Assembly: GCA_038244585.1 (NCBI GenBank)
Contig: JBBRTI010000005.1
Location: 1 to 37,276 of the forward strand
DNA from: UBA4664 sp038244585
Lineage (GTDB): Bacteria; Patescibacteriota; Saccharimonadia; UBA4664
Length of the DNA stretch: 37,276 nt
Direction of reading: 5' to 3'
The notes below the pieces were generated by a model. That model had not been told where the DNA came from. It worked only from the letters and a program-made list of their open reading frames with translations, and did no database searches. Shown here piece after piece: positions 14,924-22,379 of this stretch (position 1 is its first letter; each line of letters starts with the position of its first letter). Position numbers and translations under genes: made by a program.

Positions 14924-15526
14924 TCACAACTTGCAGCCGTTATCACCCTTGAGGTCAAACAAGCAATTGCCGTTACGATTCAGGATAACTGCCTTTTTGA
15001 CAGTCGCGAACTGCATCAGGGTCGCCTTGATAGTGGACTCGATCTGCCCGTCCGAAACGACACCCTTGAGGTTGGCATCACGGCAGAACTGAAGGGTGGC
15101 GGTCTCGCCGTTGATGGCCAGACTGAAGTTGGCGCTGGCGCAATTGCTGGTACCGGACAAGTCCAACCCGCTAAAGTATCCGGCCGCTTTCTCGGCCGCA
15201 GTCGGCCCGGCTATCAGCTGGCTTATAGCATAAGTCGCCACGCCGACATCAGGCGACACTCGGGACACGGCAAAGGTTAAGGCGGGATTGTCATCGGACT
15301 CCGGGTGCTTGGAAAAATAGACCTTCACCGGATAGGTCTGAGGCACGGCCGAGGTAGCAGACGGACTCGTCAAACCGCCGTTTGGCGAGCCGGTAACTGA
15401 TACTGACGGCTGGGGCGTGACCTTGGCCTCGTTCCCAGAGTTCCTAGTAAAGGCCCAAATCGCACCGACCCCGATGGCGATAACCGCCGCTATCGTCAGC
15501 CAAATCGCTGATCGTCGGCTGATCAT
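14924..15526 (-). CDS. GerMN-domain lipoprotein-like exported protein
   Basis: 200 residues: signal anchor (7-27), a Ser/Thr/Pro-rich linker (35-65), then a GerMN-like domain: VKVYFSKHPESDDNPAL, the signature LIAGPTAAEKAAGYFSGL, NFSLAINGETATLQFCR, and an end with QFATVKKAVILNRNGNCLFDLKGDNGC. In sporulation proteins GerM and in LpqB this domain is extracytoplasmic; here the organism is not expected to sporulate, so a general envelope role is more likely. Three or four Cys (SNC, FCR, GNC, GCK) could form disulfides. Monocistronic, ending before the strong hairpin. Confidence 0.8.
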   Translation of the reverse strand: MISRRSAIWLTIAAVIAIGVGAIWAFTRNSGNEAKVTPQPSVSVTGSPNGGLTSPSATSAVPQTYPVKVYFSKHPESDDNPALTFAVSRVSPDVGVATYAISQLIAGPTAAEKAAGYFSGLDLSGTSNCASANFSLAINGETATLQFCRDANLKGVVSDGQIESTIKATLMQFATVKKAVILNRNGNCLFDLKGDNGCKL

Positions 15527-15693
15527 TCTGCGCTCCTTTCGGTCTTAATATTGATACAGCCTAGGTTTACACCTACCCAGCGCTATTTTCAATATGATAT
15601 TTGCTACTAAAATGGTTCGGAAATGTAATATTAGCTATTGTATCCGATGTTTAGCCATCTCATTATTGGCCTTTAATAGAATGGGACAAAACG

Positions 15694-16029
15694 ATGGCAA
15701 AATTCATATTTCTCTACAAAGGCGACGTGACTCCACAAGAGGAGATGACAGCAGAAGCGGGCGCTGAAGTAATGGGTAAATGGAACACTTGGATGGAAAA
15801 AGTCGGCAGCGGTGTCATAGATATCGGGGCGCCGATGGACGCGGACGGCGTATCGGTCATCGATGACGGCGGGACAGGCTTAGTGGAGCCTCTGAACGGC
15901 TACACTATTGTTGAAGCCGCCAATATGGCTGCCGCAAGGGACCTGACCGAAGACCACCCCTTCCTCAGCGATAAAACCGGCGCTTTCAGTATTGAGATTT
16001 ACGCCCTACAGGATATGCCGGAGATGTAA
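15694..16029 (+). CDS. YCII-related small protein
   Basis: 111 residues of the YCII/DGPF-type ferredoxin-like fold: starts FIFLYKGDVTPQEEM, has WNTWMEKVGSGVIDIGAPMD, LNGYTIVEAANMAAARDL and HPFLSDKTGAFSIEIYAL. These match the soil-type YCII subfamily (HPFL plus FSVEIYEL). The His of the HPFL motif is the residue proposed as catalytic in YciI. Function is unknown; some members are chlorohydrolase- or dioxygenase-like. GGGA precedes the ATG. Single gene flanked by opposite-strand genes. Confidence 0.85.
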   Translation: MAKFIFLYKGDVTPQEEMTAEAGAEVMGKWNTWMEKVGSGVIDIGAPMDADGVSVIDDGGTGLVEPLNGYTIVEAANMAAARDLTEDHPFLSDKTGAFSIEIYALQDMPEM

Positions 16030-16063
16030 TCACGGCACATTGCTCCTGTCTGGTAGCATTAAA

Positions 16064-17326
16064 TTAGGCGGCGCTTTCTTCAGGTGGCGCAATCACGGCT
16101 GCCCTAGGCATGTTAGAGTGGGTAGTTTCGGGTGCTTTGTTTCGGGCCTTCATGTTTAACCTGATGAGTGCGTCGAATAGGGGGTCAATTTTGCGTTCGA
16201 ATTGTTCCATTGGGCCCAATGGGCTTCCAAGGCGGACCATACCTGCGTGATGCATCTCTCGCATTCGTTCATGAGCGCGGTTTTCTTCACTAAGCTCGGC
16301 GGCGCCGTATGTTGCGACATCAAGTCCTGCAACTTGCGCACCCATCTGCGACTGAGGTGCGTTGAAATGCCAATATTCATCCCTGTAAGGCATCAGGCCT
16401 GCTATAGATGTGGCATTATAGAGCTCACGCCGGTTGTCACGCGCTTCGGTTTCATCATCCGTTAGCGGTCGCTTTTCCTGTAACTCTTCATAGTACCTTA
16501 GCGCCGACTCCGCGCCGCCGTAGTCAAACGGCGTACCGAAGTCGAGGAGGTCGATATTGTCACGTATTAGGCCGTCTTTCTCTATCACTAGAATATAAGC
16601 CTCTTGGACATCAGGGTCGTTAGCCTCCTGCTCGGGCGTTGGATCTTCGGGGATAGTAGCAGCCAGGACATCCAAGCGGTCGTCAATTTCCCGGACTCGT
16701 CTATTAACCGCATCGGGCAGGCGAAATATTTCTACGTCTACAGACCCACCGGTATTATGTGGCGAGGGGCGCGAGGGATCAACCGATGGCAATGACACGT
16801 ATTTTTGTGTTTCGGTGCTCAATGTATCAGTGTCCCAATCGGAATGGGCTGCTTTGACGCCATCGAGGTAGTTGTCATACAAGGCTTGCTGAACCTTAAG
16901 CGTCCGCAACGAGTCCATGACAATCAAGTAATGACCTTCGGGAAGGAGCTGCTGGGCATACCTGAGTTTTGTAGCAACATCCTGGCGAACGAACATTGCG
17001 GTTAATGCGCCGTCAAGCCGAGAACCCGGCTCGGCATAAGGTGATGCTATTGTGGTTCCGGCGTAGATCTCGGCGGTACAAATATCGTCGTTGCCTGAAA
17101 ACATTCCCAGCGGCTCCAGCTTCTCACCACCTTCTTTGACCTCGATGTTCTTCCAGCCTTCGACATTCCCTGCCCCTTCCGGAATTGGTTGGAACAACGA
17201 ATCGGCATACTTATCAACGGAGTTCTGATCTGGCGCTAACACCGTCAATTTGCTAACTATATCCTTACCGGAAAAACCCGTTTCCATTGGCTGATCCATT
17301 TCTGAAGAAGGTTGGTTGGGCTGCAT
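16064..17326 (-). CDS. VanX/DdpX-like D-Ala-D-Ala dipeptidase (M15D) with extensions
   Basis: Zinc metallopeptidase of family M15D, which hydrolyses D-Ala-D-Ala. The zinc site is visible: SPHNTGGSVDVE (H190, D197), the base and third ligand in EYWHFN (E317, H320), and the conserved Arg in MDSLRT (R141). At 420 residues it is twice the size of VanX (about 200): there is a 100-residue N-terminal extension, a helical insert of about 110 residues between the SxHxxGxxxD and ExxWH motifs, and an 80-residue C-terminal tail. There is no signal peptide, so it probably acts in the cytoplasm on peptidoglycan dipeptides. No van regulators are next to it, so resistance is not implied. Confidence 0.85.
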   Translation of the reverse strand: MQPNQPSSEMDQPMETGFSGKDIVSKLTVLAPDQNSVDKYADSLFQPIPEGAGNVEGWKNIEVKEGGEKLEPLGMFSGNDDICTAEIYAGTTIASPYAEPGSRLDGALTAMFVRQDVATKLRYAQQLLPEGHYLIVMDSLRTLKVQQALYDNYLDGVKAAHSDWDTDTLSTETQKYVSLPSVDPSRPSPHNTGGSVDVEIFRLPDAVNRRVREIDDRLDVLAATIPEDPTPEQEANDPDVQEAYILVIEKDGLIRDNIDLLDFGTPFDYGGAESALRYYEELQEKRPLTDDETEARDNRRELYNATSIAGLMPYRDEYWHFNAPQSQMGAQVAGLDVATYGAAELSEENRAHERMREMHHAGMVRLGSPLGPMEQFERKIDPLFDALIRLNMKARNKAPETTHSNMPRAAVIAPPEESAA

Positions 17327-17437
17327 GATTTAACCTTATGAATTAATTGCTGAAAAAAAACGCGAGCTCATGTCTTTAGTGCTAATTCTACCAGCTTCTA
17401 CATCAGTTTCGGCATCGTGATGCCAGCGGCCGCCACA

Positions 17438-18007
17438 TCAATCAACTTTGTCTCCAAAAACAACCAACCGACTGGCGAACCTGTGATTAGCCTTATCCCA
17501 AGCGCCAGTACAAGTAATAAGGTTAACATGCGCGCCCACGTTAGAGTGAAAAACCTCATCCGGCTGGGAGTTCTGAGCGTAGGTTTTGGTTTTGCTCACG
17601 ATGAAGTTACTGGTTTTGCCGGTGTCGTCCAGGATCGAAAATTTGTCTCCAATGCGCAGGCGGTCTAGATTGATGAAGACGCCGGGTTCGGCGTGAATGC
17701 CGTCGAGGTGGCCGCCAATAACAGCGCTACCTACGTCGCCGGGATGAGGGCCAAATTTGTACCAGCCCGCATCCAAAACGTTTGTCGGTACGTCCATTTC
17801 GCCCGTAGATGTGACTCCCATTAACTCGATTTTGGCGTCTACCGCCAGGCTTGGAATAGTTAGTCGAACAGGTAAACCGACATTGGCCTGGTTGGGGGTT
17901 GGGGTTGCAGCCGCTGGGGTGAAGCCAGGAGTAGCCCGACGTGTTGGTCCTGGGACTAAAATAACCGCAACCAGTGCTAATGCGGCCAGGACGGCCGCGA
18001 CAATCAA
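17438..18007 (-). CDS. Sortase (class E/D/F-like)
   Basis: Transpeptidase that would attach LPxTG-type proteins to the cell surface. Catalytic residues, numbered from the TTG at 18007: H100 in GGHLDG, C166 in LITCTG, R180 in ASRLVVF. A TM helix is at the start, then a Pro/Thr-rich spacer. The start is problematic: no ATG/GTG/TTG lies upstream in frame, but the open frame continues to 18076 and encodes a good cytoplasmic lead (GWIKTGRKRPSLTAGL), so either the TTG is used or translation starts at a rare ATC/ATA-type codon near 18046. A 15-bp hairpin overlaps this region. The gene follows an LPNTG protein that is its probable substrate. Confidence 0.88.
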   Translation of the reverse strand: MIVAAVLAALALVAVILVPGPTRRATPGFTPAAATPTPNQANVGLPVRLTIPSLAVDAKIELMGVTSTGEMDVPTNVLDAGWYKFGPHPGDVGSAVIGGHLDGIHAEPGVFINLDRLRIGDKFSILDDTGKTSNFIVSKTKTYAQNSQPDEVFHSNVGAHVNLITCTGAWDKANHRFASRLVVFGDKVD

Positions 18008-18042
18008 ACCGGCCGTAAGCGAAGGTCGCTTACGGCCGGTTT
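18006..18042 (-). repeat. 15-bp inverted repeat between adhesin and sortase genes
   Basis: Arms AAACCGGCCGTAAGC and GCTTACGGCCGGTTT enclose a 7-base loop. On the minus strand it follows the LPNTG-protein stop by 15 bases and overlaps the codons in front of the sortase TTG start. It can act as an intercistronic terminator/attenuator or RNA stability element that lowers sortase expression relative to its substrate. Confidence 0.7.
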
Positions 18043-18057
18043 TGATCCAGCCTTTAT

Positions 18058-18942
18058 TTAAAGGACGGCTGATGACTTACGCTTGTTGCGGATGAAATAC
18101 AGGCCGCCGAGAGCCAAGAGGCCGACTACAGGTAACGCCCACAGCAGGTTCAATGTCTGAGAGCCGCTGCCGGTGTTGGGTAGAATAGGTGTCGTTGTGG
18201 GGCCGGTCGGGGTGGTGGCACGTGAGAGCGCGCAGGTTGGGACGGTGATTGTGTCATCGAGGGTAGTTACGGTACCACCGAAGGCCAGGGCTTGACCATT
18301 CCAAGTAACAGTGGTGCCGACGGTAATTCCGGCCGCATCAATTACCGATCCGGCGAAGGTAGAATTAGCGCCAAGGGTAGTGGCTTGGATTGGCGTCCAC
18401 CACACGTCACAAGCCGAAGCGCCGCCAGTTAAAGTAACAATTGAATTGGCGCCGGTCGTGAGGGCTCCGTCCATCCGGAAGATATAGGTTCCGCCACCGG
18501 TCAGATTAATAGTACCGTTGACAACGGAATTGGCCGCTCCGGTCAAGCAGTAAACACCTGGGGTGTAAACACCTACTGGTCCATGTGTAGTGTCAGTCGC
18601 AAGGTCAATTGGCCCGGAAGGAAAATTGTAAGTACACGCCTGGCTGTTAAGAGACGCTAACGCGTTACCCTGATCAATCCCGGCTTGGTTGTAGATACTG
18701 TCTGCTACGTGAGTGGTGCCCGAAACCGTTGGATTTAAGGCTGGCGGAGTCGTGTAACCAAGGTCGCCGTTCAAAGTCGTTGTGCCCGATGTGTTGGTAT
18801 ACGTGCTGGAAAGGATGCTAAAGCTGTTGGCTGCGCCAAGACTCTGCGGCGCCGCGGCCAAAGCCGGTGACGCGACAAAAAAAGCCAGGACCAAAGACGT
18901 CAGACCTGCTACTCGGAGTTTATTCAAATGTAGTGATTTCAT
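18058..18942 (-). CDS. LPNTG-anchored DUF3494 (ice-binding-like) surface protein
   Basis: 294 residues from ATG 18942 (a TTG at 18951 adds three residues). A signal peptide ends near ALAAAPQ, followed by a DUF3494 domain (about 35-240 of the longer numbering) with LGAANSFSILSSTYTN, GVYTPGVYCLTG, GGGTYIFRMDGALTTGANS, CDVWWTPIQATTLGANSTFAGSVIDAAGIT and the final VTTLDDTITVP. This beta-solenoid family includes ice-binding proteins and adhesins. After a Thr/Pro linker come the sorting motif LPNTG, a hydrophobic helix and a basic tail (RNKRKSS), the classical sortase signal. It lies just upstream of a sortase gene. Whether it binds ice or another surface cannot be told. Confidence 0.92.
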   Translation of the reverse strand: MKSLHLNKLRVAGLTSLVLAFFVASPALAAAPQSLGAANSFSILSSTYTNTSGTTTLNGDLGYTTPPALNPTVSGTTHVADSIYNQAGIDQGNALASLNSQACTYNFPSGPIDLATDTTHGPVGVYTPGVYCLTGAANSVVNGTINLTGGGTYIFRMDGALTTGANSIVTLTGGASACDVWWTPIQATTLGANSTFAGSVIDAAGITVGTTVTWNGQALAFGGTVTTLDDTITVPTCALSRATTPTGPTTTPILPNTGSGSQTLNLLWALPVVGLLALGGLYFIRNKRKSSAVL

Positions 18943-19106
18943 TATTTCCAATCAGGAATAAGTTCATTCTTTAGCCTTATCTTACCATAGCCGTAAGGGT
19001 AAAAGGTGTTTGTTTTCCTTAATCTCGACTAACGGCTCTGGGGCGCCTTTGTCCTTCGTATTTTGATAATTCCGGATCCTGATTAAGTGATCCAAAGCAT
19101 CATTCC

Positions 19107-19129
19107 TTAATGTAAATGGTTTACATTAA
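19107..19129. promoter_or_regulatory. Fur-family operator (perfect 10-3-10 palindrome)
   Basis: Arms TTAATGTAAA and TTTACATTAA with a TGG centre form a perfect dyad of Fur/Zur/PerR-box size. Its right arm contains the -35 hexamer of the fur-family gene, so binding would block that promoter: autoregulation is inferred. Confidence 0.75.
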
Positions 19130-19154
19130 TAACATTAACCGCTACACTTTCCCT
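19120..19154 (+). promoter_or_regulatory. Promoter giving a probable leaderless fur-operon mRNA
   Basis: -35 TTTACA (19120-19125), exactly 17 bases, then -10 TACACT (19143-19148). The expected transcription start falls at about the A of ATG 19155, and no ribosome site is visible before that ATG. Confidence 0.65.
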
Positions 19155-19565
19155 ATGAACCAGCCCCATGCAGCAATAACCGCGATAACGCCACGTCGTA
19201 CTCCGTACTGCGACACTATAGAGTCGATACTGGCCGAGTTTGGTCACGTTACGAACGCTAAGTTGCTGGCGGGTCTGCGTTCGACCTATCCCAAAGTAAC
19301 CGCCACTACCGTTCACCGGGCCACAGTACGTCTGGCGGAACGCAATCAAATACGCGTCGCTCCGGCCGACCTCGACGGCTCTATCAGGTACGACGCCAAC
19401 ACCGAGCCGCATGATCATTTTATGTGCTCGGTCTGCGGCGAACTTCGGGATACCGATGTCATCGACATCGTAAAGCCAGCCTTGGAGGGTTCAATTGAAG
19501 GATGCCATATTGAAGGCCGGCTCACCATCGGCGGAATATGTAATAAATGCAGGGAGAACCGGTAA
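19155..19565 (+). CDS. Fur-family metal/peroxide-responsive repressor
   Basis: 136 residues from ATG 19155. Winged-helix domain: TIESILAEFGHVTNAKLLAGL, then recognition-helix region VTATTVHRATVRLAERNQI. The dimerisation domain has a metal site pattern PHDHFMCSVCGEL and the structural zinc pairs C91-x2-C94 and C129-x2-C132. PerR, Zur and Fur cannot be separated from the sequence; the redox genes behind it favour peroxide or redox sensing. An upstream in-frame ATG at 19116 lies in the middle of the operator and before the promoter, so it is rejected. It is the first gene of the operon with rhodanese and glutaredoxin; its stop overlaps the next start as TAATG. Confidence 0.9.
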   Translation: MNQPHAAITAITPRRTPYCDTIESILAEFGHVTNAKLLAGLRSTYPKVTATTVHRATVRLAERNQIRVAPADLDGSIRYDANTEPHDHFMCSVCGELRDTDVIDIVKPALEGSIEGCHIEGRLTIGGICNKCRENR

Positions 19566-19951
19566 TGAAGACAACATTAATTGTAATCGGAGTAATGATA
19601 GCTATGGGTGCATTCTTTTTTCTAAACAAGCCAGGCAGCGATTCAGCCAATAACGCCAACTTCGATACGGTCCAGGCCGACATTCAGAGCGGCGGTCAAC
19701 TCATCGATGTAAGAACCCCGTCCGAATACGCGGCCGGTCATATTAAGGGTGCGATTAACTTGTCGCTGCAGGATATGCAAGCCGGCTCACTGCCGAAGGT
19801 TGCTAAGACGCAAACCGTCTACGTTTACTGCCGAAGCGGCAGCCGTTCAGGCACAGCTACCTCGCTACTCAAGAACGCGGGCTACCAGAATGTCGGTGAT
19901 CTGGGCGCTATGTCACGCGTCCAGGCAATGGGCGGAGCGGTAGCGAACTAA
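19565..19951 (+). CDS. Membrane-anchored rhodanese-domain protein
   Basis: 128 residues from ATG 19565, with AGGGAG upstream. An N-terminal TM or signal anchor (3-20) is followed by a single rhodanese domain: LIDVRTPSEYAAGHIKGAINLS and the active-site loop VYCRSGSRSG with the catalytic Cys. Single-domain rhodaneses move sulfane sulfur; the anchor places the domain on the outer face of the membrane. It is translationally coupled to the Fur-family gene and followed 9 bases later by glutaredoxin, suggesting a thiol or sulfur stress response. Confidence 0.92.
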   Translation: MKTTLIVIGVMIAMGAFFFLNKPGSDSANNANFDTVQADIQSGGQLIDVRTPSEYAAGHIKGAINLSLQDMQAGSLPKVAKTQTVYVYCRSGSRSGTATSLLKNAGYQNVGDLGAMSRVQAMGGAVAN

Positions 19952-19960
19952 GGAGATATT

Positions 19961-20212
19961 ATGACTAAAGTTAACGTCTACAGCACCAAAACCTGCCCCT
20001 ACTGCACCATGCTCAAACGCTGGTTGGATAGTAAAGGTGTCGCCTATACCAACTACAACGTCGATGAAGACGGCCGGGCGGCCAACGAGATGATCAGCCT
20101 GAGCGGTCAGATGGGTGTTCCGTTTACGACTATCGAGGATGACGAAGGCAAAGTATCGAAGGTTCTAGGATTTGATGTTCCTAAACTCGAAGCCCTGTTT
20201 AACAAAGCGTAA
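19961..20212 (+). CDS. Glutaredoxin
   Basis: 83 residues with the CPYC active site (VYSTKTCPYCTMLKRWL), the GVAYTNYNVDED strand, the cis-Pro segment MGVPFTTI and a Gly-containing C-terminal helix (VLGFDVPKLEALF). Size and motifs are those of NrdH/GrxC-type small glutaredoxins. AAGGAG lies about 6 bases before the ATG. It is the third gene of the Fur-family operon and would reduce disulfides in the cytoplasm; the partner rhodanese is membrane-anchored. Confidence 0.95.
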   Translation: MTKVNVYSTKTCPYCTMLKRWLDSKGVAYTNYNVDEDGRAANEMISLSGQMGVPFTTIEDDEGKVSKVLGFDVPKLEALFNKA

Positions 20213-20225
20213 GATGCCGGTTCGT

Positions 20226-20256
20226 CAAAAAGGGGCTCAATAGAGCCCTTTTTTGA
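20226..20256. terminator. Bidirectional terminator between glutaredoxin and SHOCT genes
   Basis: GGGCTC/GAGCCC stem with AATA loop, flanked by AAAAA on the left and TTTTTT on the right, at the meeting point of convergent genes. Confidence 0.9.
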
Positions 20257-20264
20257 TTTGCTTC

Positions 20265-20507
20265 CTAGTCCTTAAGGCCCTTTTTGATCTCGTCGAACTC
20301 AGCCTTGGTTATTTCCCCCTTGGCATAGCGCTCTTTGAGAATGTCTTCGGCCGAGCGCGAGGCGATTGTGCTGCCTGCGCTCGAGTTTGACATAAACCTC
20401 ACCAGAGCAATAATCCCGACAACTAGCGCGGCCAGTACCAGAAGGCTAAGCAACATGCCGAAGATGCCGCCGCCCATCGAACCTTGGTTGTAGTAATAAT
20501 CCATCAT
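20265..20507 (-). CDS. SHOCT-domain membrane protein
   Basis: 80 residues: a Tyr/Gly-rich start (MMDYYYNQGSMGGG), one TM helix (about 15-37), a Ser-rich linker and a C-terminal SHOCT motif (AEDILKERYAKGEITKAEFDEIKKGL). SHOCT is a short oligomerisation motif of about 28 residues found at the end of many membrane proteins. The function of such two-part proteins is unknown. Its start region overlaps the leader of the divergent Ig-like protein gene. Confidence 0.9.
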   Translation of the reverse strand: MMDYYYNQGSMGGGIFGMLLSLLVLAALVVGIIALVRFMSNSSAGSTIASRSAEDILKERYAKGEITKAEFDEIKKGLKD

Positions 20508-20645
20508 CGATTTATCTTCTTTCTGTATAATATTCGTAGCCAGTATCTCACAGTAAACCGCTGTAACTACGGCTTTTCTTACAACTTGTTTTTTGTTCAG
20601 TTCAAATTACGCTTATGTTTATTGACACAGTCATCGTTTGAAGCG

Positions 20646-22379
20646 ATGCTTAGACTACTTATGAGAGTTAAAACCCACCATGTGGCAGCCTCGCTGTTTG
20701 CGGGAGCCATTTTCCTCAGCACAATGGCATGGTTCAGTGTGCAGGTCCCCACGGTACTGGCGGCTTGTAGTGCCGGGGCCGGCGTCTTTATCACCGCTCC
20801 CAGTGCCAGTGCCACACTGAGCGGTACTTCACCTCTCCAGGCCTATAGCAGCTCCACCACCGCACCTACTACCGTCACCTTTACGATTTCGGCGCCCACC
20901 GGCGCGGTACTGGGTAACGGCTTGCCTCAGTCGTCCGGGACCTCGAATATGAACTGGTTATTGAACTGGGATAGCACGACCGTGCCCAACGGTGGCTACC
21001 AGCTCACAGCCATCGCCCACTATGGTAACAATACGACCGCCGATTGCAGCAGTACGCCGGTAGCGGTAAACGTCACAAATACTACTATTGTACCCCTGGT
21101 TGTCCCCACGCTCACAGCCAACATTGCGCCAACCTCGTGGCAGACCCTGCCCGGTGGGCAAAAGAACTTTGCGGCCAGCGGTATCTACACTAATCAGAAT
21201 GGTAACCAATACCCCATCACTTCAACCTCGTCGGGAGCAGCGTTTACCTGGGATACGGATGCTGGGAGCCTTAGTCCTAACGGGGCGCCGAGCATTTCCC
21301 TCACCGCGGGCCAGAAGACCGGCAATCTCCATCTCGGCGTGACCGTGAGTATTAACGGTCTCGTCCAGCATGCGGTAGCAGCAATTATCGTGACGGCGCC
21401 ATCGACAACAGGAACTACGTCAGCTTCGCCGACACCTGTACCTAAAACATCACCGGCACTTACCCCGGCTCCCGCTAACCCGTCTCAGCCGAAGAGCACC
21501 TCGGGGGTTGGAGGCACGCCCCCTCTGACTGCGGCGGAGACGAAATTACTGACCGCCACTGTCACAATCTTCCGACCAGCCACGAGCTCCAACTCTGCCC
21601 CGATTATTGCCGTACCCATCCTCGGCTGTCTCAAGGCTAAGCTCGGCACCAGCTATACCGCCATTTCCAGCGGCCAAACTCAGCCTTCGGCCGATGACCG
21701 ACAACTTAGCCTCGGTTGTTTCTCTGGGTCGGAGCGCATTCCAGCGATTCTTGCTCCAGTGTCGCCCAGCCACGTTACAGAGCTGCCCGAGGAGAAGGCT
21801 ATTCTGACGATTGGCAGCATCAAGAATCAGACCGTCGCCAACAAGCAGGGCGATAAAGTGGTCGCTATCCTCCTCGGCGGCACCGCCGCCCCCAATAGCA
21901 GCGTCTTCCTTTACTTCTTCTCCGACCCCATGGTACTGCGGGCCGAAACCGACAGCCGCGGTCAGTGGTCGTATGTGCTTCAAAACCCGCTAAAGCCCGG
22001 TAAGCATGAAGTCTACGCCGTCGCCGCCAAGGATTCAGCCAGCTTCGTCCGTACCTCAGCCATTCCGATCTCAATCGCCGCTGCCGCCGCCGGCAGCCAG
22101 GACGGCAGCCTAGTCATTGAGCCGCGCTGGCAGGCCGCTCAGGTCGGCTACGTGGCTGGTGCCGTTCTGATGGTCCTGACCGCCATCTTCCTGATGTTCC
22201 GCCTGCGCCGGCGCCGGACTCCGGTAACCTTAGTTTCAGCTGTCTCGGCCCCAATGGTAACCGGTGTGGCCCCGGCGCTCATCCAACCGGCCACGCCGGT
22301 CGCCGCTCCGGTAGCAGCCGCCGTCCAGCCACCCCCGCCCGTAACGCCCGAACCGACCGGCCATGACGTTCAAGTTTAG
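20646..22379 (+). CDS. Ig-like surface protein with C-terminal membrane anchor
   Basis: 577 residues from ATG 20646 (ATG 20661 also possible); the longer frame from 20484 runs through the promoter region. Order: signal segment (to VLAACSAGAG), an Ig-like domain (VFITAPSASATLSGTSPLQAYSS...), a second beta domain with ITSTSSGAAFTWDTDAGSLSPNG (Big-type), a Pro/Ser/Thr linker, a domain with two Cys (ILGCLKAK, LSLGCFSG), another Ig-like domain with ILLGGTAAPNSSVFLYFFSD and WSYVLQNPLKPGKHEVYAVA, then TM (VGYVAGAVLMVLTAIFLMF), an Arg-rich stop-transfer and a Pro-rich cytoplasmic tail. The gene overlaps the following histidine kinase by 17 bases, so the ectodomain may act as its ligand-binding or force-sensing partner (inference). 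Confidence 0.75.
   Translation: MLRLLMRVKTHHVAASLFAGAIFLSTMAWFSVQVPTVLAACSAGAGVFITAPSASATLSGTSPLQAYSSSTTAPTTVTFTISAPTGAVLGNGLPQSSGTSNMNWLLNWDSTTVPNGGYQLTAIAHYGNNTTADCSSTPVAVNVTNTTIVPLVVPTLTANIAPTSWQTLPGGQKNFAASGIYTNQNGNQYPITSTSSGAAFTWDTDAGSLSPNGAPSISLTAGQKTGNLHLGVTVSINGLVQHAVAAIIVTAPSTTGTTSASPTPVPKTSPALTPAPANPSQPKSTSGVGGTPPLTAAETKLLTATVTIFRPATSSNSAPIIAVPILGCLKAKLGTSYTAISSGQTQPSADDRQLSLGCFSGSERIPAILAPVSPSHVTELPEEKAILTIGSIKNQTVANKQGDKVVAILLGGTAAPNSSVFLYFFSDPMVLRAETDSRGQWSYVLQNPLKPGKHEVYAVAAKDSASFVRTSAIPISIAAAAAGSQDGSLVIEPRWQAAQVGYVAGAVLMVLTAIFLMFRLRRRRTPVTLVSAVSAPMVTGVAPALIQPATPVAAPVAAAVQPPPPVTPEPTGHDVQV

Noticed and set aside
16064..17326. Vancomycin-resistance role for the VanX-like peptidase
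   Set aside because: No vanH, vanA/B ligase or VanRS genes are near, and the protein is about twice the VanX length; only the peptidase family call is supported.
20484..20645. 54-residue N-terminal extension of the Ig-like surface protein
   Set aside because: It overlaps the SHOCT gene start, is AT-rich and precedes the natural signal peptide.
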